Shown here one piece after another: positions 11,643 to 24,500 of a stretch of 64,000 nt of DNA. Source of the DNA: Toxonevra muliebris (taxonomy: Eukaryota; Arthropoda; Insecta; Diptera; Pallopteridae); contig OY829326.1 in assembly GCA_963691655.1 (NCBI GenBank), positions 90,451,235 through 90,515,234 of the forward strand, given 5' to 3'. The translations under genes were made by a program, and so were the position numbers. The notes below the pieces were generated by a model that was given only the letters and a program-made list of their open reading frames with translations, was not told the DNA's origin and did not search any database. Each line of letters starts with the position of its first letter. Positions within the stretch are counted from its first letter, which is position 1.

Positions 11643-14600
11643 ATAAATATTTTATTCAAGTTTTTTGTAAATATGTACATATGTATTTCTAAGATATGTA
11701 GTAGGTTAAAATATTTACATAATATTTAGGGATCCTTATGTGAGTAGACACAAGTCAATAGCCCAGATCTTCATCTATTAAGCCTCTCTCTACGTGGCTA
11801 AATATATGTATACTGCATAATCGTATTAATTCTTTAACGTGTCAACTTCGAGTTTTAGCTTCAGAAAGCGTTAAAATTTTAGATGAACCAAATTCCTGAT
11901 CTATTGCACAAATAACGATATTTTTGCGGTCAGGCCAGGCCAGCTCCTCGCTGAATACTACATTATTGTATTACTTCTTTAAAGTGCCAACTAAAAGATT
12001 TTATTTCGCAAGAACCATGGATCTTCTACTTAATTTCTTCTTTAATTCTATAAAAACTCTTTACAAATACTAAATATATGATACAATTTAACCAGTAAAA
12101 TGATACAGTTCATTTCACAACGATATCTCCATCCATTTATTTGCATTATTTATAGAAAAATGTTGAATATTTTCGAACCTTTTTTCTTTTATATACATAA
12201 ATGTGCTGACATGATACTTTATTCAATGAATTAAAAAACAAGGACTCTATTTTAAGTTCATATTTTATTATGTCTAGTAATCAGTTGAACCTCTTCTTTC
12301 CTCTAGTAAAAGGCGGTCCAGGTGTATTCAACCGAGGCTCTTATCTCTGCTACATTCTTGTTTGGCTTAATTCTCCCTACTTGACTCCCGCAAGAGGTTT
12401 TTAATAGGACTTCATCGCCGTGCTTACAAGGGCATTAGCATTTCCCTGTTGAAAATACTTGTATTGAAGCCGTTTGGAGCAAGAAATCTGGTTTTTTCTC
12501 GTATGTTCTTTCGCCTTTTGATAGTCATTGATTTCAACGGAGTTATTGCAGGACACCTCCTGTAATTTCTGTAGAAGAACCAAGACGAAAGTCTTCCAAA
12601 CAGTATATGGGGTTGTGGCATAGTTTTTCTGGATTATTTTTTGCTGCTGCCTTTCCCGATCATATCAGGTTTCATGTATATTCCTTTTTTGAGAACTTGA
12701 TAAAATAGGGGACGGGCGAACTTTTTTTTTTTTAGTTTTCTTTTGCCCAATTTTAGATTTAAACTTAAATTTAATTAATTTAAGATGAAGCAGATGTTGG
12801 AAATTGTTTTCCCTAGTACAATAGTTTCTTGAACAGTTGTTTCTATGCATTGATAAAAGATAGGTGTGGGTATAATTTTAAAACCTAAAAATGTTCTTCT
12901 TTGCTGTACTTGTTCAAAGCTTGTATCAAAGTTCTTAAATTTGGTCCAATATACCTGCAATTTTTTGAGTTTATTTGTTTTTTAAATTAACTTAATTATG
13001 TAAAACACAATTTGCACTAAAACATATATGCAAGGAAAAAATAATTAACAATTTTTGAACAAAATAAAAAATACATAAAAAAATGTCACCCATGAATTTA
13101 TCGAAAAAAAATCTGAAAAATCTAAAAAGATACATGAGACCTGACGTGATCCGAAGAAAATTTTTACAGATTTTTGATCAGCAACTAAAACATCCCACAA
13201 AAATTATGACATAACCTAGATATTGTTTTGCTGTTGTACAGGGTAATTAATAGAAAGATTTTTGTTTTCTTTAAATCATGGTATAAAGTGTGCTATGTAA
13301 TGTGATCGTTTTATAAAAGGGTGGGTGTATAGTTATGAAATTTACTGTATAATTATTATGTACATAAACAAAGGTGGGAACAACAACAAGTGTGTGTAAT
13401 TACAACAAGTGTTTAAGAATTATTTATCATACTTTGTTGCTTGCTCTCTGTTACTTCATGTTTATTGGGAAGACTTATTGACAACCAACTGGTCAACACC
13501 ATAAGTTTCTTATGAATAACATAAATGCTTCATAGCATTCGTATCCACATACATATTATTATTTAATCAATGCCTTACAAAGCGAAAAGACACAAGTAAA
13601 GCAAACAAACTCAAAGTTCGGAAAAACTACAATAATTGTAGGTTATTCATTATATTAATAAAATAGGTGCATTTTTAAGGCTGACATACATTCATTTAAT
13701 TATAATATTAAATATTTAACGTATTTATGATGTTAGTAATAAAAATATGAAACAATAACAACAAACTAATAGATAAATGAGAATGATTTCACTGTCATCA
13801 TAAATTTTTGTAAATGAAAAGAAAATAAAAACAAATTTTGAAACATCAAAAAAATATCTAATGAAATTGAAATTTAAAATGTGTGTAAACTTTTTAAATT
13901 ATACATATAAAAAAATAGTCATTTAAAAAAAAAATGGATATCGAAAACTTAGGGCAACAAATTTTTACTAACCATGTTGCTTAGATTGTTGTAAGCTTTT
14001 CTGCAAATGCCAGCAACTACGGTAAATCAATATACATTCAGAGTTCAGGATTACCATGTTTTGCCTCCAAGTAGTCGATGTATTCTCAAAGCTTGTTGCT
14101 GCTTACTCTTTGTCTTCTACTTATATTCTATTCATCTATAATTTAATATAAGTGTATACATAAATATATAAATATATTGTAAAATTATAAGTTGTACGCT
14201 TGTTCAATATATTCATAATATGCATATGCATGAAGGAAAGAAACAAGCCAACAAAAAAGCTTTAGTCAAATTGTTACATAATTGCAATTGCATGTATTGT
14301 ATTTGAACCACTAGCTATTTATAATATTCCCAACAATAAACCTATATACATACATATATATACTGATTCCGATATAATCAAATTGTGTCGATTTATGTTT
14401 GCTTACAGTCAAAAAGAGTATCGAAAGAATATATAAACAAATTGTTGCATATTGTAATTTAAATATAAATTTAAAAATATTATCCAATTACTTACTACAA
14501 ACATACAATATTTAATAAACAATTAATGGTATGAAAATCATTTTCAATCAATTTAGAAATCGGAATTTCGATTCACAATTTGATTACAACTTCGATCGAA

Positions 14601-14999
14601 AATGAACTTTGGTTCATTGCAACAAAATTCATTTATTAGTTTTTATAATTCTAATCTAGTCCTATGAAAATTTGTTTTTTTATTTTAAATTGCTGTACTA
14701 TTTTTTTGTCCTCTATATTAAGCTCTAATGATTTTATTATTTTTTGTATATTGTTTATATTTCTAAGTTTTGCAATTACTTATTTGCACGTAATGTTTAT
14801 CAATATTGTACAAATTTGCGATTAACAAATTTATTTTAATTTGTTTTGGGATGTAGCATTAAACATTTTAAAATACAAACTATTTTTATAAAAAAAAAAA
14901 AAATTGAACTGTTATTTTATTTTATTAGGGTTTTTGAAAAACTGTAGATAGCATTCTTGTTATGAATGGAAATTCAAAAAACTTTAACACTGCTCCTTA
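11643..14999. other. 3' UTR and long AT-rich intergenic region
   Basis: An AATAAA lies right at the stop (11642-11647), and many later AT-rich hexamers could serve for polyadenylation. No further gene is seen. The stretch 12260-12700 is less AT-rich and its minus strand holds two short overlapping frames, which may be decayed transposon coding sequence, but no motif is readable. Confidence 0.4.
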
Positions 15000-15480
15000 A
15001 TAATTACAACTATATATGTATATGGAGGATTTCATCTGAAGTGAAACTCGACTTTTAAAATCGAACGGGCTCAAAATTTAGTTCTATTGGGTATTTGAAC
15101 AAGATCGGGCAAAACTCGCCGTGTTGGAGGGGATAGCGTTTTGACATTTTGGTCAAACTGCTCCTGTTTCAAACCCATGTAACTAATCACCTATTGCATT
15201 TAGAAAATTTTATACAATCCGTTCTCGACAAATTTTTATTCAATCTTTTCAAAAAAGAAAAAAATCAGATTTTTTAAAATCAAAAACCAAGTTCCTTTGA
15301 GAACTTTGAGGTCCAAAAGTGGGTTGAGACTTGTTTATCTATAAAAAAACGTCGAGTAACTTTAAAAGGATTTCTTTAAAGAAAGATTTATCCAGCATAG
15401 AGCTCTTTAGAAGATTTCGTCAATAGATTTATTATTAATAGTTGTATAAGGAGACCGAAATATCAGGCACTCCGGCCTAA
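15000..15480. repeat. Rearranged fragments of the hAT family seen at 51325-52382
   Basis: The segment around 15020-15110 resembles 51605-51700 in the same orientation, while 15290-15375 (with AAAAGTGGGTTGAG and GTTTATCTAT) matches 58200-58280 and the reverse of 51690-51790. It lacks clean element ends, so it is an old, rearranged copy. Confidence 0.5.
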
Positions 15481-15889
15481 AAGTTATTTTGTGCTAACCC
15501 CCTAATTAAAACAACAAACGCTCAGCTATTCAATTCCAGGATGTAAAACAATAAGCCGAGAAACATCTTATTAAAATAACCGATAAGATCGGCTGCTTGA
15601 AAATTTGCCTTTTGTACCGAGTCAGGGCTGGACATTCATGGAGGATTGTGACATAATTTGTTGAAGTTACATCTGAGACATATGATCTAGATATATAAAT
15701 ATTGTTTCTTGGCCTAAATAAAGCTCCGGAGCAAAGGCTAGAAATATTGAGAAAATTTATATTTTCCTTGTGCTGGAGCCCCAAGTATGGATTTTTTGAG
15801 CCAGACGACTCATATTTGGCTTCTTTTTTAATTAAAAATGTATCCCAAAGGGGGTTCCGCAGAAGAAATCAGGGAATCTTTCTATGAAA

Positions 15890-16025
15890 GTCCCAGTCGA
15901 TCCATTCTAATTTGCATACCCGATGAACCCTTCCTAGCTATTTCATTGGCCGGCGCATTATCTTCAATGTCGCAATGAGCAGAAACTCGACAAACCTTAT
16001 CTTTGTGATGGGTAGATTAATGATA
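15890..16025 (-). pseudogene. LINE RNase H fragment
   Basis: The minus-strand frame reads through a piece resembling the end of an RNase H domain, including a His-Cys-Asp-Ile-Glu segment and NEIARKGS. This corresponds to the usual GH-x-GI-x-GN-x-x-AD-x-LAR-x-GS block of LINE RNase H domains. The active-site Asp is lost (Ala-Asn-Glu-Ile-Ala). The neighbouring 15500-15880 may belong to the same decayed element. Confidence 0.5.
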
Positions 16026-16366
16026 ACAACTTTTTTTTACCCCTTTTAAACTGGAAGAAATTTAAAAATTATATTTCCTGCCAAAACAAAGGTGCCAAAT
16101 CATGTTATCCGACTCAGAAATGGTCAAACAATTAGGAATTTTGTAAGGAATTCTCAGAAGGCTAGAGTCAGGTTTTACACACAATGAACCAATGTATCTA
16201 TCGCGGGGCAAACATAAACTTTTTTTTGCCCATAAATATTTGTACAAACTTATTCATTTTTATTATTGTATTGCATTGTATTAATGTCCCCAAAATGAAG
16301 AGCAAATGTGCAAAATATCCCATTGTACTTCGTCCCAAAGAGGCGGTAATTAAAATTTTTAAATAA

Positions 16367-17565
16367 ATGGAATTGAAAGAAATTTCGATTCCATTACAAG
16401 AAATTGTAGTTTGAAATTAAAAATATATCAATTCCTTAAAGGGATTGAAAATGTAATTGAATAGAAAGGAATTTAATATTTAAGGGTGAAGGCCACTGTA
16501 ACGGGTCAAAAAATTTTCAGTATAAAATGTGGGTCACTACCCTCGTAACGGCTTTTTAGAAGCATTTTACAATATTTTCCGAAAAAAATTTGGTTTTTTT
16601 TTGGTTTTTTGGTATTGAACTAAAAGGGAATCAATTACTTTTTAGGAATCATTCCAAGTAAATTGGAATTTAATTCCAAGAAAGTAATGTGAACAACCGT
16701 AAAAAAAGTAAGCAAACTTGCTTACAAATGAGCAAAACGGCAACCATGGTGGCACAACTCTTAAAGTTTGTGAGAATTTTGCCTAATCAGCAATATTAGC
16801 GGATGTTGCTGAGCACCGCTGACTGCTAAGTCGCGCACCAAAATAAATAAGCAGCAAAAAATTCCCGCACGAGGCGCTTGGTCAGCATATTTAAGACTTA
16901 GGGCTAGGCGTAGCTTCAAGTAATGTTTGTATTTGGTTTTTTAGTCTTGCTTTGATAATAAAACGAGTTGGTTCAGTGAGCAGAAAAGTAAAAGAGTTAT
17001 TACTGGTGCCACACTGCACCTAGGACTAACTTAATTTATACACATTTTTGTGTTGTAGCACATTAGTGGCGTGATTTTGTAGTGCTTGATTTCTTTCTTT
17101 TGTGCTAGCTGATCGTTGCTATGTATGTTTTGTTACGATGTATACGATGCTTGGGCTGGGTGATCGTTGCTATGCGAGTTGTGTTGTTGTTGTTTCTTTC
17201 AAGCACTTTATTTTATTCCACCTTTGCGCCGATCTGCTTCTCCCAGCATACGCTGGCGCAGGCTTTTGTTTTAAATACAACGTGTTTACGCGGCACTTAG
17301 GTGTTATTGTGCAGACATAATTTTTGCCAAATTTGGCTCGTCACAGTATCTAGTCGTTCTCGTAAGATCAAAAATGCTGCATTAAGAGGACATTACCAGT
17401 GATCCAAAAAGAGGTAAGGCGGTAGTAATATTAAAATGAAATCCATTAGTACATAGGAGGAAAGCATCATCAAGTTGGTTGACTTGCAGACATGCAGACA
17501 GTGGAGTTACTGGAGCAGCTTCAAGTATATTGCCCCCAAATTAAACTGCAAGCTGAAATGAATTG
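16367..17565. other. Unassigned intergenic DNA with short repeats
   Basis: A block with CCGTAAAAAAAGTAAGCAAA at about 16698 recurs at about 53713, each followed by a Gly/His-codon-like GGTGNCAC stretch, so it is a dispersed repeat. The sequence TGATCGTTGCTATG occurs twice near 17111 and 17161. No gene is seen. Confidence 0.4.
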
Positions 17566-17570
17566 CTGTA

Positions 17571-18353
17571 AGGATGGGTAACTCAGAGAATTTTTGTGTG
17601 TTGATACAATGACGTGAGTTAACGCAATTGCGCCATGACAGAGTATTTTTTTTTTGTCAGAAATCGATATACACAATTCCCTGCGTATTTCAGCTACATC
17701 TGCTCCTTGTAAGCAAATATTTTTCCATGCATCAAAGATTGGAAGCTTCCAAAATATAGCAAATTGTTTTCTTAAATTATAATTTAGGTTATAATGACTT
17801 TTAAGTTTTTATTTAAGATACGTGATCTCCAACGAAAAACATAAAATGTTTCTCTTAAAATGTGATTTTTAATGATTTTCCTTTTATTTATATTCTACAT
17901 ACATAAATGTATTTACTTTAGTATTTAAATATCTATTTTAAGTTTATCCTTAAAAAGATAATTTTAAAGCAATATATATTTGTGCAGTTAACATAGTTCA
18001 TCTTATTTTTGTCTCCACATATTTTATGCTTAAAATAAATAAAAAAATGAATAAAAACAAAGATATTTTTCGTATTTATCAATCACATTTTATCAAATGA
18101 TGCAAGAACCCAATTGGCTCAATGCGCCGAATATTTTTTGTGCTATCGGGTGTCGTTTTTTGATACTGAGGTACTACGTTACAGCATTGCATTTTTTGAC
18201 ACTGAGTTAATGGCTCAATGGGTTGAATATTTTTTTGCGCTATTGTTTTGATACTCAGTTATTGCGCTACAGCATTGTCAATAAGTGTATCAGCGCAATA
18301 ACGGAACCCTATGTATCAACGCAATAGCGTAACGCAGCGCTGCGTTACCCATC
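17571..18353. mobile_element. Possible TIR element with GATGGGTAAC ends
   Basis: The left end has AAGGATGGGTAACTCAG near 17571 and the right end, on the other strand, AGTGATGGGTAACGCAG near 18353. Several inner blocks with TATCAACGCAATAGCG and its inverse lie near the right end. No exact target duplication was found, so the boundaries are uncertain. Confidence 0.45.
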
Positions 18354-19149
18354 ACTATATTACTCGCATTTGATGGGTTTAAAGGTAAAGAAGAATGACA
18401 AAAAGAGGAACTGGAAATCGACAGGGAGACTAATACGTTCCACAGACTGCTGTGGCGTATCATACATATATAGGAAGAATGCCAGGAGCAAATTTCTTGT
18501 TTGGCAGGCTATTTAACCTTTAATTAAGCTTCATAAGGACACAGTTCTCTTTTGGAGTGATCGCGCATGCCATTATGGAAAAATGGTTTGAACCCCTCTG
18601 TTATCCTAAAAAAATTCACACTTGAGTTCCTCATTTATTTTAAAACAAAATTATTTTTCATTTATTTTAAAACAAATTTAGTCGTTTCCACTACATTTTT
18701 AAAAATAAATTAATTATAAAAAACTTTCAGGACTTAAATTAATATAATAATATAAAATAATAATAAAGACAATGTTTTATATACAATAAAGGACATAAGT
18801 CTTCGTAAAGCACACCGAATTTTCAGTTTATATAAAACCAAAGAATCTAAAGCATAAATTAGGTAAGCAGTTTGTCTATTTATCCTTAAAAAGCAAGAAA
18901 ACATTTATTTCATGACAACATAATGGTAAATTTACAATCATAAGAAAAAATTAACATGTCAAAAGTCTTCATTTACTACAAGTTTATAGAAGGACCAGCT
19001 ATTTAGTATGAGCCATAACATTATATGCCTCCTTCAATATTAAGTAATGCTCTCTTTAAGAGCATTTATGTTATTGAAGTAATTTTTTTATTTTTTCTTA
19101 AGAATAAATAACCCATTTTTATGAAACTGCAAACTTAATTTTCCCTTTA
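18354..19149. other. Unassigned AT-rich intergenic DNA
   Basis: No gene or element end is recognised. Confidence 0.35.
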
Positions 19150-19740
19150 GATTCGAATTGCTGCGTTGCTCAGTTTTTTCACAAACAAGACGAACGATTC
19201 CCACTGACGACTGGGATCTTGGCTAACCTTGATGCATTCATGCATTCCATTGTAGCATAACTTCGTTCAATAGAACAAGTTTCGAAATGTCAGTGATATT
19301 GGACAACAGAATCAGCCAGCGTGTACACACGGTTACTTCTCAATCAGTTGGTCAATTGTAACAAGCCCAAATTTTGTTGAGTTATTAAAATTAATAATTC
19401 TTGGCAATTTTTTCATATGATTTTCAAGATTTATTTTATCGGGATGTAATCAACTCAAACCCGTAACCATTTTATACTTTTTCGGAATGTACTGAAGAAT
19501 TGTAATTCGGTCATCGAAAAATTGTCAACTGATAAACAGTGGTAAGAGTCATAATTTGTTCTTACTGCAACATACAGGTCGGTTGTAATATTCTGCCCCT
19601 GATCCTCGCTTACCAGATCTAACACGAGTCTTTGTTGACCTTTCAATGTTTTTAGTCCGAACTTACACACTTGGCATACTAGGCATGCAGACCTTGAATG
19701 GGCATCTGCCTCTAAATGAAATAAGCCGTTCATCTACGGT
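19150..19740 (-). pseudogene. Decayed piggyBac-like transposase (C-terminal part)
   Basis: The minus-strand frame 19733-19455 contains LVLDLVSEDQGQNITTD, matching the piggyBac transposase block in which a hydrophobic strand is followed by G-x-NITTDN-x-F-T-S. It is followed by a weak match to the T-x-x-G-T-x-R-K-N-K block (FFSTFRKSIKW). The remaining 19150-19450 carries further faint similarity in other frames, so at least one frameshift and several stops are present. The Asn that normally follows TTD is replaced, and no terminal repeats were identified. Confidence 0.6.
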
Positions 19741-21470
19741 AATATTTTTACATGCAGAAAAGAGTAGAAAACTTGTCTGCCAATTCTAGGGCGAGAACAA
19801 GCGAAAATTATACTATGGTCACCAGATGACCTTAAGGTGTGTTTACGTTAGTTTTGATTTTGCCACTTATTTCAGAACGTAAAAAAGTTATTTTCCGCAA
19901 AACTACCAAAAACTCGACAAGCTGTGAAAAATGAAAATCAACTCAAAAACTAATGCCTAAAAACATTGTTGCGAATGTTAATAATTTTACGAAATGGACG
20001 GGAACTGGAATTCCCTTTTTTAAAAAAATTGTAACCTTTGACCTATAATTACGTGTTTAAAACTAATCTAAGGGAATGCAAATTTTATACACAAAATTAC
20101 AAAATGCTTTATAGTATCCAGAGAGAACAAAATTTAATATAAAATAGTGGGTGTAGCGATGATGTTTTTTGTTTCATTTGTGATACGCCTCTAAAGTCGC
20201 TATTTAATTAAACATGCAACATGTTACAGTAGTAGCTCAGTATCACCTGCTTATCATCTATTCATTATAAATGTTGAACACCAATAATTATTTTGAATTG
20301 CTTACGGGCAAGTTGTGACAATAGCAGAAATCCATAACACGAAATTTGCAATAATACCTTTGGTATGTAGCAAGAATTATTCATTACGTAAGGATTAGGG
20401 ATTTGAATCCCGAAATTGGCTCTAAAATTAGGCTAAAAAATGCCGGGACTGAAAAGAAGAAAGTTCCGCATTTTCGGGATTCATATGTATTTATATAAAC
20501 TTATTGGAATTCAACTTTTTCTTTTCTATAGAATTTTCATCTTTGAGTCAAAGATTTATTTTTCCCTCAAAATTTTTTTCAAATCGTTCATGGTACGACG
20601 ACCTCTCAAAAGCGGACAAAGTTTGTGGTTGTGTAGTTTTTGATACATTATTTTCTTTGCTTTACGAAATTTTAACTCAAAAATCTAAAAATCTAAATGG
20701 ACGTTAAATCCACTTAAAATAGATGAGTTTTACGTGGCCAGTTCAAACTTTAATTTGAAAATATTAGGATGCTTTTGGATTGCAACAGTGCAAACTGAAC
20801 AATATAAAAAAATGTGTGTCTTTTATGATATTCTAAAAGCATATTTTTAGATTTATGGGAGTAATTTCATTTCTTCACTCAGCATGAAATTCTCCTCCAA
20901 AAATACATGATGAAGTAGTTAGTTCTTCAATAGACCATTAGCATTTCATAAATTTTTTTCTTTGAAATTTGTTATTAATTTTGAGGAATTACGTTGTTTG
21001 TTAGGTTAAATGATTAACAAAGGGCTTAAATCAACTGAAATAAATCAATGAAGCTATTATTATAAATGTTATAAGTAGAAATAAAAATTATTTTCATAAC
21101 TAAAAATTTCAAATCGGTAATGCGTGTCGAAAAACTATAAAAAAAATTAAGATTTCATAGAACAAAGAAAATAATTTATTACGAAATACAGTGTCACAAA
21201 CTTAATGAACAATTTGGAAAACATTTTGACTCCGTTGAAAAAAAAAAAAAACAAATTCGAAACACTGTTATTCCAAAAATGCGCCACTATATAAAAATTT
21301 ATGTTACATCTTGAATCTTATCAATAATTTTGCAGTTTTTATTTTATATTTGATAAAAGTATCAATCCCAGGATTGAAATTCCTTTCGGGATCGGCATCT
21401 CTACTATGGCTAGATTAGTAAAATTCGCAATTTTACTTAAATGCATTGATTTTTCGAGCACTCGAATTCA
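19741..21470. other. Unassigned AT-rich intergenic DNA
   Basis: This is the upstream flank of the first odorant receptor gene. The frames at 20440-20707 are AT-rich and show no family motif. Confidence 0.35.
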
Positions 21471-21477
21471 TTAACTG

Positions 21478-21486
21478 TATATAAAT
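21478..21486 (+). promoter_or_regulatory. Putative TATA box of the first odorant receptor gene
   Basis: TATATAAAT lies 66 bp before the proposed ATG at 21552. A start about 30 bp downstream, near 21508-21512, would leave a short leader and exclude the out-of-frame ATG at 21503. Inference only. Confidence 0.4.
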
Positions 21487-21551
21487 ATTGGACACATTGG
21501 CAATGGAAATGAAGTACTTTAGAAAATCTCGCGCAGGCTATACTAGAAAAA

Positions 21552-24500
21552 ATGAAGTCCGAAACTAAGGAAAACGAAATATTGGCAGAAACTCATCCTA
21601 AACCTTTCAAAAAACAAAGCATTCAAAAGATTGTGTCTTTGGATAAAAATAAGAAACACTTAAAATCAAAAAGGATTGAAGTAGGTACAGTTGAAAAAAG
21701 TAAGTAAATAAGATTTGAATTGAATTAGAATTTTACGATAAAGCAAGTAGGTTGCCGAAGTGAATTAATTTGTGTTTTACTACTTACCAGGACGCATGTT
21801 TACGCTTTACAATTTTTTTTCTAAGTGTTGGTAAACATTTTATTTATGAATAAATGTTATTAAAAAGAAATGTCCATTGTTATTGTTCTATATGATAAAT
21901 TAACCAAATAATAGGAAACAATCAACTTTCAACGCCCTGGATGCATAGGTTATTTGTATAACCGCTTTGAATAATGCCGTCGTCGTTTCGACGAAGCATG
22001 ACCTTTACGTATAAAAAATAAGCATGTACTTCCAGGGATAAATATTTTCTACTCCTCCATACCGACAATTCCCCTTTTTTGGTAAGCGTTTTTTGAAGCA
22101 AGCGATTGAGAACAGCAACATAGGTTTTTCGAGTAAAATATTCCCCTTAAAACGGGTATGTAATAACGCGTATTGGTTTTTAGCCTGTAGTTTGAATTTT
22201 TATTTTGGCGTTATTGCTTTCAAATTACTCCTTAGGGGCCGTTCACATAATAATATACATAATATCGTTACAAAACGGCTCACCCCTCTCCCTAAGAACG
22301 TAACAAATTTTCATGCCTATTTGTGAAATTTGATTTTTTTTAATTTGACCTATTTATATCGATATCTTTTGAATAAGTTAACCAATTACAATACCACAAT
22401 ACCTCTCATTTGGTATCAAGAACAACAGGACATTTCTAGCTCGAGATATAATTTTTTAAAATTATAAAAAATTTGAAAAATTTTAAAATTATAAAAAAGT
22501 TGAAAAATTTACAATATCTCACAAAATGATCCTTAAAAAATTTTTAAACATGATTTTCGAATTCAGCGGGAGAAAATTAGTTTTATAAACGAGTGAATTT
22601 TTGAAGTCACCTGTATTTGACTCTCCCCCATGTAACTCTTCGTAACAAATTGTCGGACCGCCCTCCCCCCTTCCCCCTCTCCGTTACGTAATATGTAAAC
22701 GGCCCCTTATGAAGTTTAATCTTTATTTTGAAATAAAATTTTTTGTGGTGAGCTCTCCCGATAGCTCATGCCTATTTCACCTATTTCAATTTACTTCGTT
22801 ATTATATTGATTAGTTAATTTTTTTAAAATTATTGGAAAAAGCAATAATAATAAATGTATATTTATGCTCTGAATCTCAATCAGAATGCAGCATTTCTTT
22901 ATCATGTCAGGATTTCGAGAAACCCAACCCAAAATTGCGAAAGAGGCGGAATTGGATATTTGCGCGTTTACAAAATCATGAAAAAGTTTTCAAAAACTTG
23001 TTTTTGGCCAGAAAAGTCAGTTGAAAAATGTTAATCCAAATATGTGAAAACTAAATCTTACACGCGAAGAAAAGATTCGTTTCTCAGAAACAGAAAACGG
23101 TTTTGGTTTCTGAAAACACGGCAACGTTCCTCAGAAACGTTTTTGTTCAGCGTAAAAGTAATATATTCTCCACAAATGGGCGATAAACGTTTTTTTTCTT
23201 TGCGTGTAGGCTTCAAAAACCATATCTTATCGAAAAATTATCGGTTCGGGATAAAATAAAAATGATACGAACAATAAAGCGGCCATTCACATATTACGTA
23301 ACGCAATTTTCGACTAATTTTGATAACTCTCCCCCTGGTCGTAACGCAACGTAACATCTTATAAAATCGTTATGTTTGGCCTAAATTGTTCGCAGAATCT
23401 ATGCCAAAACGCTTTAAGATGATACTAAATAGTAAATCTCCCGATTTGTTACTAATTTTATTTTTGAATGAATTGAAAGAAAATTTGTCTTGTCCACATT
23501 AATTTGCATTAGGTTGTACTTATAGTAAACTATTATATTTAAATAACTAATTGAGGGTTTTTATCAATAAAAAAAGTGGCGAAATTCATTAAATTTGGCA
23601 TTTTATTCATATTTCAGGCAAATTTTTCGTCCATTTTCAGTGGGTGCCCAACCCTGACAGCTTTTGTTTTTCAAATGCCCATAACTTCTACATTTTCCAT
23701 CGAATCGGTTTTTTATATTCTGCAAACATGTTCCTTTTTTCACTACATGTAAATAAATTCAGAATCGGGATTTTATATTTTGAGGTTAGAGTTTTGTAAA
23801 ATTGTAATGTAATTTAAGATCGGATTGAAAACTTCCCTAGAGCAGATATCAAAGTTAATAATAACAGTTTATGAGTAAACTAATAGAAAATAATAAATTT
23901 TTTCTGTATTTTATAGATCGTAGAAAATGGCCAAAACTTGCTTTTTTACATTTTTAGGATAAAATTAGCATCCCATTTCCGATATTATTTAATAAAATCA
24001 AATAAATAATGTTTCACTCTCTTTACAGCGCGAATTATTAGCACTCAGCAAGCACTAATTTATCTGACCAATGCAGCACGTTTGATGGGTATTATTATGC
24101 CGCAACGTCATAAAGTTTTTTATTTACTTTACTCCTCAGTAGTAATGGGTGCTGGGACATTTTATGCACCAATCGGCTTCAGCTTTATTTATATAAATAC
24201 TTCTGAAATGGAAATTAGCAACCTCTTGACATCAATGCAGGTCACATTTGATATATATGCTGGTTCTATAAAGATTTGTATTATGGCTGTTATATTCCCG
24301 AAATTGCTAGCAGCCAATGCAGTATTACAAAAGTTAGATGGTCGTTGTCATGATCAGAGTGAATTGGATGAATTGCAGAATGTCATCAGCTTTAGCCGTC
24401 GGTGTGTACTGGCTTTTCTTAGTGTCTACTTGAGCTATTCGGCGAGCACTTTTCTTGGTTCCGTGATAATGGGACATCCGCCGTATTCCTTGTGGTTTCC

